From: Streptomyces roseochromogenus subsp. oscitans DS 12.976
GTDB lineage: Bacteria; Actinomycetota; Actinomycetes; Streptomycetales; Streptomycetaceae
DNA: 12,125 bases
Reading direction: 5' to 3'
NCBI RefSeq assembly: GCF_000497445.1
Contig: NZ_CM002285.1
Coordinates: forward strand, 5,937,281-5,949,405
Shown one piece after another: positions 6,266 to 10,428 of the stretch. The first letter of the stretch is position 1. Every line of letters starts with the position of its first letter. A program made the position numbers and the translations under genes. The notes below the pieces were generated by a model, which saw only the letters and a program-made list of their open reading frames with translations, was not told the DNA's origin and did not search any database.

Positions 6266-6433
6266 CTAGTCGGCGGGGGCTTCGCCGGAGCCGAAGCAGT
6301 TCAGGCAGAAGCCCGACTGTTCGCCGACCGCGCGATGCTTGCGGCCGACCCGGACCGTGCGAGAGACCTCTCCGGAGCCCTTGCAGACCGGGCACTGAGT
6401 CACCTTGGGCTTTGCGGTCTTGCGCGGAGCCAT
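6266..6433 (-). CDS. 55-aa zinc-ribbon protein
   Basis: This very small basic protein starts MAPRKTAKPKVTQCPVCKGS and has two DnaJ-type pairs, CPVCKGSG (Cys14, Cys17) and CLNCFGSG (Cys43, Cys46), which likely form one zinc site. The ATG at 6433-6431 has a strong Shine-Dalgarno GAGGAG 6 nt upstream. It lies between the Tra translocase and the DUF2637 gene in the same orientation. The cysteine spacing is the same as in the 60-aa protein at 4562-4744. The basic N-terminus and zinc ribbon would suit nucleic acid or protein binding, but no function can be assigned. Confidence 0.8.
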   Translation of the reverse strand: MAPRKTAKPKVTQCPVCKGSGEVSRTVRVGRKHRAVGEQSGFCLNCFGSGEAPAD

Positions 6434-6515
6434 GACGATCTCCTCTCGGTTTTCGGCATGGGGCGGGTAGGGATCTGGCGCGATGCGGTCACGCCGACCG
6501 GGAGTGCAGGGGGTG

Positions 6516-7850
6516 TTACTCGGTGACCGGGAGCGGCTTGACCAGCGGCACCGGCGCCGGGGCGGGGCGGGCGGTCGGCCGGAAGGGGGCCAGGAACGGC
6601 AGGTCCGGGGTGAGGTCGGCGAACTGGCGGCACACGGCCACCACGTCCTCAGAGGAGGACTCCGGGGTGCGGATGCGGGACCAGCCGCCGGAGGTGTCAC
6701 CGGCCACTGCCACACCGGGGCGGTCCGGTGCGATCGTGGTCACGGCCATCACGGCATCCGGAGCGATGTCACCCAAGCCCATCTCGGCCGTCTGCTTGTC
6801 GTTGACCCGGTGCACCACACGCCCGGTGAGCTGAGCCCGCAGCGCGGTCGCGCCCCTGCCCAGGTCGGAGCCGAAGCGCTGCCCGCACACCTCCAGGAAG
6901 ATGCCGACCGCGCGGGCCATCTGACCCAGCCTGACCATCTGCATGACCGAGCGGTCCCGACGCTCCTCCTCCTTCTTCGAGGTCACCAGGAACAGCTCAG
7001 CGACCTCATCCACCAGGACGACCAGGGGCACCGGCCGCGCATCGTCCGGGAGCTCCCACAGATCAGACGCCCCGTGCTTGGCAAGCAGATCGAAACGGTC
7101 TTCCATCTCGGCCACGAGGACATCCAGCAGTCGGGCAGCGTCGTCCGGGGTGATGACCAAGGCGGACAGACGAGGCGCGTAGCGGGTCTGCTCGACACCG
7201 CGCTTGCAGTCGATACCGACCAGGCCGACCGGCAGCCGGGCAAGCCCCTTGATCAGGTTGCGCTGATACATGGACTTGCCGGACTGATTCGCCCCGAGCG
7301 TCAGCGCGTGCGGCACCTTGCGGTAGTCCCGCTCGAACACCGACCCGTCTTCCCGCAGCGCCACCGGCACCACCAGGTCACGGGACTGCGCCGAGCGAGG
7401 CAGCCGGACCCGCCTGAGCACGTCGTAGCCGGTCATCCGCAGCTCGATGCAACCCGGCTTGGTCTCGGCGACGGTCACGGACCGCACACCCCAGGCATGG
7501 CGCAGCCGCTCCGAGGACGCGGCCACATCCGCCGGTTCCAGTCCGGCTGGAAGCCGTAGGGAAACCCGCAGGCCGGTCGACGTACCCCGCACCCGGCGGA
7601 CCTTCGGCGGCACCGGACGGACCTCGCGGCGGGCAACGTTGCGGGTCATGAAGGCCCGCAGGCTGGACGGCTGTACCGTCAGCCCGCACACTTCCATCGT
7701 GGATCGGTACGTCCAGGTGAACCGGCCCCAGGTGGCCGGGAAACCGATCAGCGACCAGTACACGCGCGGGGCGCGGACCTTCGCGTAACCGAGCCCGCCA
7801 GCACCGGCAGCAACGCTGCCCAGCTCAAGCCACGGCGTGACGTCGGCCAT
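6516..7850 (-). CDS. traSA: TraSA/TraB-type FtsK/SpoIIIE DNA translocase
   Basis: The 444-aa protein is the conjugation motor. In Streptomyces elements a single hexameric FtsK/SpoIIIE-like ATPase moves double-stranded DNA between mycelia, acting at the membrane. Visible motifs are the Walker A loop GANQSGKS (186-193), the Walker B strand PLVVLVDE (275-282, Asp281/Glu282) and a later conserved block RVNDKQTAEMGLGD (348-361). A weakly hydrophobic stretch at 9-40 may be the membrane anchor. The ATG at 7850-7848 lies 2 bases after the stop of the SCO3933-like gene, which indicates co-transcription. Length is in the range of short pSAM2-type Tra proteins. No sign of disruption. Confidence 0.93.
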   Translation of the reverse strand: MADVTPWLELGSVAAGAGGLGYAKVRAPRVYWSLIGFPATWGRFTWTYRSTMEVCGLTVQPSSLRAFMTRNVARREVRPVPPKVRRVRGTSTGLRVSLRLPAGLEPADVAASSERLRHAWGVRSVTVAETKPGCIELRMTGYDVLRRVRLPRSAQSRDLVVPVALREDGSVFERDYRKVPHALTLGANQSGKSMYQRNLIKGLARLPVGLVGIDCKRGVEQTRYAPRLSALVITPDDAARLLDVLVAEMEDRFDLLAKHGASDLWELPDDARPVPLVVLVDEVAELFLVTSKKEEERRDRSVMQMVRLGQMARAVGIFLEVCGQRFGSDLGRGATALRAQLTGRVVHRVNDKQTAEMGLGDIAPDAVMAVTTIAPDRPGVAVAGDTSGGWSRIRTPESSSEDVVAVCRQFADLTPDLPFLAPFRPTARPAPAPVPLVKPLPVTE

Positions 7851-7852
7851 GA

Positions 7853-8185
7853 TCAGGCCCCCAGCGGAGTGACCGCCACCGCGCGGAACGAGATGCCGTG
7901 ACGCTTCTGGCCGTTGAACTCCTTCTCCCAGTCACGCGCCTTCAGCCCAGTCACGGCCACCGGCGTACCCGGCTGAAGCCCCTCGGGGAGACCGGTCTCC
8001 GGAACGGTCACCTGGTAGAGGTTCCCCTCTCCCTCGTCCGAGACCAGCAGGCCCACGGTCGACATGTCCGCGCCGGTCTCCCGGTCCACGGCCCGCTCAC
8101 CGGTCTTCTTGTTGACCATCTTGGGTTCCGGGGCGGTCGCCACGAATACCACAGCAGTCGAAAGATCGATCTTGAAAGACGGCAT
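7853..8185 (-). CDS. SCO3933-family protein (AICE regulatory/transfer accessory)
   Basis: The 110-aa protein is of the type that lies between korSA and traSA in the S. coelicolor SCO3932-SCO3937 element and is named SCO3933-family regulatory protein. It starts MPSFKIDLSTAVVFVATAPE and contains VPETGLPEGLQPGTPVAVTG and a C-terminal GISFRAVAVTPLGA; the pattern suggests a small beta-barrel (OB-like) fold, which is my inference. The ATG at 8185-8183 is preferred over a GTG six bases earlier because GAGGGA then sits 7 nt upstream rather than touching the start. It is the first gene of the long minus-strand operon and directly faces the KorSA-like operator array. Confidence 0.82.
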   Translation of the reverse strand: MPSFKIDLSTAVVFVATAPEPKMVNKKTGERAVDRETGADMSTVGLLVSDEGEGNLYQVTVPETGLPEGLQPGTPVAVTGLKARDWEKEFNGQKRHGISFRAVAVTPLGA

Positions 8186-8221
8186 GAGCACATCCCTCGT
8201 TCTGGGAGGCCGCCTGACGCA

Positions 8222-8234
8222 ACCTCTCTAGACA
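8222..8234 (-). promoter_or_regulatory. KorSA-like operator copy 1
   Basis: TGTCTAGAGAGGT on the minus strand, an exact inverted copy of 8251-8263. Its flank also matches copy 3 over 15 bp (minus-strand GGAGATGTCTAGAGA). Confidence 0.6.
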
Positions 8235-8239
8235 TCTCC

Positions 8240-8269
8240 AGGAAAGCACGTGTCTAGAGAGGTCGTCAA
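8240..8269 (-). promoter_or_regulatory. possible promoter of the minus-strand transfer operon
   Basis: Minus-strand TTGACG (8269-8264) is a good streptomycete -35. The hexamer 18 bases on, TTTCCT, is a poor -10, so the call is tentative. Operator copy 2 fills the spacer and copy 3 abuts the -35, which would let the regulator block this promoter. Confidence 0.35.
8251..8263 (+). promoter_or_regulatory. KorSA-like operator copy 2
   Basis: TGTCTAGAGAGGT; forms a perfect 13-bp inverted repeat with copy 1, 16 bp apart. The core GTCTAGAG fits the GTnTAnAC operator shape of HutC-type GntR regulators at all but the last base. Confidence 0.6.
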
Positions 8270-8270
8270 G

Positions 8271-8285
8271 GGAGATGTCTAGAGA
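8271..8285 (+). promoter_or_regulatory. KorSA-like operator copy 3
   Basis: GGAGATGTCTAGAGA; core TGTCTAGAGA at 8276-8285, 25 bp from the core of copy 2 in the same orientation, and inverted to copy 1. Confidence 0.6.
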
Positions 8286-8318
8286 CGTTGTTTCGCGAAG
8301 GATTGCGGCTACACGCAC

Positions 8319-8357
8319 TGAGCGGGTGCCCCACCCATGGCCTAGGCTGTCTAGAGA
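8319..8357 (+). promoter_or_regulatory. promoter of the KorSA-like gene with operator copy 4
   Basis: TGAGCG (8319-8324) and TAGGCT (8343-8348), 18 bp apart, form a possible promoter. TGTCTAGAGA (8348-8357) covers the expected transcription start and lies 18 bp before the ATG. A repressor at this site would regulate its own gene negatively. Confidence 0.45.
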
Positions 8358-8375
8358 AGAGAGGAGGGCTCCGGA

Positions 8376-9134
8376 ATGGCCAACACCGACGACGACCGTC
8401 GGCCGAAGTATCAGCGGATCGCGGACTCCCTACGTGAGGCGATCCAGTCGGGCGAGTACGGTCCCGGTGATCGGCTTCCGGGAGAGAACGACCTGATGGC
8501 CGAGCATGGCGTAGCCCGCATGACGGCTCGCCAGGCCCTGGGTGTGCTCAAGGACGAAGGGGTCGCCGAGTCCCGCAAGGGCGCAGGCGTGTTCGTGCGC
8601 GACTTCCGCCCCCTGAGGCGTCGAGGCATCCAACGGCTCTCGCAGGAGCAGTGGGGTAGCGGCCGGTCGATCTGGGCCGCCGACATCGAGGACCGCTCGT
8701 TGGTGGTGGACCAGGTGACGGTGTCGGAGGAGGCGCCGCTGGAGCGCGTCAAGTTGGTTCTGGAGCTGGCCGACGAGGACAGCGTGTGTGTGAGGCGCCG
8801 ACGGTTCGTCCTGGATGGGAAGCCCGTTCTGCTCGCGACGAGCTATCTGCCAACGTCGGTGGTCGCAGGCTCCGCAATCACCCAGGAGGACACGGGCCCC
8901 GGCGGCACCTACGCCAGGCTTGCCGAACTCGGATACAAGCCAGTGCACTTCCGCGAAGAGATCCGGTCACGCATGCCCTCGAAGGATGAGGCGGGACAGT
9001 TGAGCATCTCCGCAGGAACACCGGTCATTCTCATCTGCCGGACCGCGTTCGCGGACGAAGGACGCCCCGTAGAGATCAACGAGATGACGCTCGATGCCGC
9101 CTCGTACATCCTTGAGTACGACTTCGACGCGTAG
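8376..9134 (+). CDS. korSA: KorSA-like GntR/HutC-family repressor
   Basis: The 252-aa protein has an N-terminal GntR winged helix-turn-helix (about 10-78; signatures YQRIADSLREAIQSGEYGPG and HGVARMTARQALGVLKDEG) and a C-terminal UTRA ligand-binding domain (about 100-245, ending in the typical MTLDAASYILEYDFD). This is the HutC subfamily to which KorSA of pSAM2 belongs; KorSA represses pra and its own gene and so controls replication and transfer. The ATG at 8376 has GAGGAGGG 7 nt upstream. The gene is divergent from the transfer operon, and four copies of a TGTCTAGAGA motif lie in the shared gap, consistent with control of both directions. The UTRA domain implies a small-molecule signal, but the ligand cannot be read from sequence. 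Confidence 0.9.
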   Translation: MANTDDDRRPKYQRIADSLREAIQSGEYGPGDRLPGENDLMAEHGVARMTARQALGVLKDEGVAESRKGAGVFVRDFRPLRRRGIQRLSQEQWGSGRSIWAADIEDRSLVVDQVTVSEEAPLERVKLVLELADEDSVCVRRRRFVLDGKPVLLATSYLPTSVVAGSAITQEDTGPGGTYARLAELGYKPVHFREEIRSRMPSKDEAGQLSISAGTPVILICRTAFADEGRPVEINEMTLDAASYILEYDFDA

Positions 9135-9135
9135 C

Positions 9136-9145
9136 CCTGCGCAGG
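9136..9145. repeat. short palindrome after the regulator gene
   Basis: CCTGCGCAGG is a perfect 10-bp palindrome directly after the stop codon of the KorSA-like gene. It could contribute to termination but has no loop or T tract of its own. Confidence 0.3.
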
Positions 9146-9169
9146 CTGTTACAGGTTTCTCTACCTCAT

Positions 9170-9275
9170 CAAGCCCCGGCTGCGCTCCGCTCCGCCGGGC
9201 GCGCTCCCGGCTCCGCTGCGGGCGCCGCTCCTGCCTCCGGCCCGCTCCGCCCGCACTGCGCCGACGCGCGCCCAC
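9170..9275 (+). repeat. GC-rich CGCTCC-repeat tract with terminator-like hairpin
   Basis: This tract repeats CGCTCC and GGCTCC units at irregular spacing. CCCGGC (9175-9180) and GCCGGG (9194-9199) form a 6-bp stem with a 13-nt loop, and further short stems are possible downstream. It probably ends transcription of the regulator gene. Similar C/G-rich tracts after genes on Streptomyces plasmids are familiar to me, but I cannot identify this copy. It encodes no credible protein. Confidence 0.45.
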
Positions 9276-9418
9276 TGGTGGATAGGGCCGGTGGCCATGA
9301 GTCGATCACCGCAGAACGCGGCCAGGGTCAGAACAGTGCCTCCGGCGGGGGATCGGCCGACACCGGGATGGAGGGGGCGCCGCCGCCGACTGCGGGTCCG
9401 TCGTGGTGGATGCTGGGG
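9276..9418. other. non-coding stretch, nothing recognised
   Basis: Open frames cross this stretch on both strands, but none has a Shine-Dalgarno sequence with a matching start, conserved motifs or a plausible product. I see no RNA gene. It lies between the GC-rich tract and the large hairpin. Confidence 0.5.
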
Positions 9419-9568
9419 GCTCCCATCCCGCACACCATCGACCCAGGCAGAGCCGAGCAGACGCGGCCCCTGGCGTCCAGGTCGTTCGTACAGTGGCGCG
9501 CTCCACCTGGACGCCAGGAACCACGCCTGCTCCACAGAGTGTGGGTCGACGGCGTACGGGATGGGAGC
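9419..9568 (-). other. large imperfect hairpin (64-bp arms, 22-nt loop)
   Basis: Arms 9419-9482 and 9505-9568 pair without gaps at 50 of 64 positions. Perfect blocks include the 13 bp next to the loop (CTGGCGTCCAGGT / ACCTGGACGCCAG) and 12 bp at the base. Of the 14 imperfect positions, 8 are A-C oppositions on the plus strand, which become G.U or G.T wobbles on the minus strand; only one is the opposite type. On the minus strand 58 of 64 positions can therefore pair. Candidate roles are a single-strand origin for lagging-strand synthesis, a structured RNA, or a relic of a palindromic element. Confidence 0.6.
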
Positions 9569-9616
9569 TGGGGCGCGTGGTGGGTAAGGGTGTGGGGCTG
9601 GTGTCGGCGGACGAGC

Positions 9617-9639
9617 TGACATCCGTCACTGACATCAAC
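9617..9639 (+). promoter_or_regulatory. putative integrase arm-type site, right arm
   Basis: TGACATCC-N6-GACATCAAC, matching 1467-1489 in sequence, spacing and orientation; only the central six bases differ. It contains two GACATC units 13 bp apart. It lies 92 bp from the attR core. On the excised circle the two arm sites would flank the core. Confidence 0.55.
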
Positions 9640-9724
9640 ATCGGCAGACAGGGGCAGACAGTGACGGCCCGGTACGACTAAGGTCACCGGCCAGTGACCT
9701 CCCTCACCAGGGCACCTGTCACTG
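9625..9724. repeat. four GTCACTG repeats beside attR
   Basis: GTCACTG occurs at 9625-9631 and 9718-9724 on the plus strand and as CAGTGAC at 9659-9665 and 9692-9698. The first two form the inverted pair CCGTCACTG/CAGTGACGG. Start-to-start spacings are 34, 33 and 26 bp. Between them GGCAGACAG occurs twice in tandem (9643-9651, 9653-9661) with a 10-bp period. These look like protein-binding sites of the recombination complex or of a regulator. Confidence 0.45.
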
Positions 9725-9731
9725 TTATGAG
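9683..9731 (+). promoter_or_regulatory. element-supplied upstream region of mtrA (candidate promoter)
   Basis: This stretch now stands where the native mtrA promoter was. It has GTCACC-N5-GTGACC (9683-9699), which fits the paired GTnAC pattern I recall for MtrA sites, and TATGAG at 9726-9731, exactly -12 to -7 from the ATG at 9738. The -35 position holds only CTCACC. No Shine-Dalgarno is visible. The half-sites overlap the GTCACTG repeats, so they may instead belong to the recombination machinery. Confidence 0.35.
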
Positions 9732-9746
9732 AATGGGATGATGTCG
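9732..9746 (+). repeat. attR core (15-bp direct repeat)
   Basis: Identical to 1396-1410 (AATGGGATGATGTCG). It contains the first two ATG codons of mtrA and the following TCG codon, so integration restores the 5' end of the mtrA coding sequence. Confidence 0.88.
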
Positions 9747-10427
9747 TTTATGAAGGGACGAGTCCTTGTCGTCGACGACGACACCGCACTGGCCGAGATG
9801 CTCGGCATTGTGCTGCGTGGTGAAGGTTTTGAGCCGTCTTTCGTAGCCGACGGCGACAAGGCGCTGGCCGCTTTCAGGGAGACCAAGCCCGATCTGGTGC
9901 TGCTCGACCTGATGCTGCCCGGACGGGACGGCATCGAGGTGTGCCGGCTGATCCGGGCCGAGTCCGGGGTGCCGATCGTGATGCTCACGGCGAAGAGCGA
10001 CACCGTCGACGTGGTCGTGGGCCTGGAGTCGGGCGCCGACGACTACATCGTCAAGCCGTTCAAGCCGAAGGAGCTGGTCGCCCGGATCCGCGCGCGGCTG
10101 CGCAGGTCGGAGGAGCCGGCACCGGAGCAGCTGACCATCGGTGACCTGGTCATCGACGTGGCCGGGCACTCGGTGAAGCGGGACGGGCAGTCGATCGCAC
10201 TGACCCCGCTGGAGTTCGACCTGCTGGTCGCGCTGGCCCGCAAGCCGTGGCAGGTGTTCACGCGTGAGGTGCTGCTCGAGCAGGTGTGGGGCTACCGGCA
10301 CGCTGCCGACACGCGGCTCGTCAACGTGCATGTCCAGCGGCTGCGTTCCAAGGTCGAGAAGGACCCGGAGCGGCCGGAGATCGTGGTGACCGTCCGTGGT
10401 GTCGGTTACAAGGCCGGGCCGAGCTGA
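9738..10427 (+). CDS. mtrA: two-component response regulator MtrA
   Basis: This OmpR-family DNA-binding regulator, conserved across actinobacteria, controls development, cell-wall functions and antibiotic production in Streptomyces. The 229-aa product has a receiver domain (about 7-120: acidic pocket Asp13/Asp14, phosphoacceptor Asp57 in LVLLDLMLPG, Thr84, Lys106 in KPF) and a C-terminal winged helix (about 135-226, ending VVTVRGVGYKAGP). ATG codons occur at 9738, 9741 and 9750. None has a Shine-Dalgarno, so the exact start is uncertain and a leaderless transcript is possible; 9738 gives the form MMSFMKGRVLVV. The first codons lie inside the attR core, and all DNA upstream belongs to the mobile element. 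One base separates its stop from mtrB. Confidence 0.97.
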   Translation: MMSFMKGRVLVVDDDTALAEMLGIVLRGEGFEPSFVADGDKALAAFRETKPDLVLLDLMLPGRDGIEVCRLIRAESGVPIVMLTAKSDTVDVVVGLESGADDYIVKPFKPKELVARIRARLRRSEEPAPEQLTIGDLVIDVAGHSVKRDGQSIALTPLEFDLLVALARKPWQVFTREVLLEQVWGYRHAADTRLVNVHVQRLRSKVEKDPERPEIVVTVRGVGYKAGPS

Positions 10428-10428
10428 C

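Larger units (their letters stand above)
1396..9746. mobile_element. pSAM2-like AICE integrated between mtnA and mtrA
   Basis: The element is bounded by an identical 15-bp repeat (1396-1410 and 9732-9746), which makes the inserted unit 8,336 bp. Its gene order is that of the pSAM2 class of actinomycete integrative and conjugative elements: int, xis and a RepSA-type rep overlapping at one end, small spd-type and zinc-ribbon genes, an FtsK/SpoIIIE-type Tra protein, an SCO3933-like gene and a divergent KorSA-like GntR regulator at the other end. Elements of this class excise as circles, replicate by rolling circle and move as double-stranded DNA through the Tra translocase (established for pSAM2 and related elements). 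All core genes look intact, so the element is probably functional. No cargo genes are visible. Confidence 0.92.

Noticed and set aside
6483..7559. 358-codon plus-strand open frame across the Tra gene
   Set aside because: Antisense shadow of the translocase gene, whose Walker motifs are clear; composition is typical of shadows (His/Arg/Gln-rich).
8222..8285. CRISPR-like array from the regularly recurring TGTCTAGAGA
   Set aside because: Copies are short, in both orientations and unevenly spaced, with no equal-length spacers; they fit operator sites.
9419..9568. Reading the large hairpin as a MITE or insertion-sequence relic
   Set aside because: No target-site duplication is evident at the edges and the strand-biased wobble pattern is not expected of a decaying palindromic element. 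Kept only as an alternative.
9161..9622. Minus-strand and plus-strand frames giving similar peptides (APIPYAVDP and APIPHTIDP)
   Set aside because: The resemblance comes from the inverted repeat at 9419-9568. Differences change amino acids freely and there is no ribosome site, so these are not genes.
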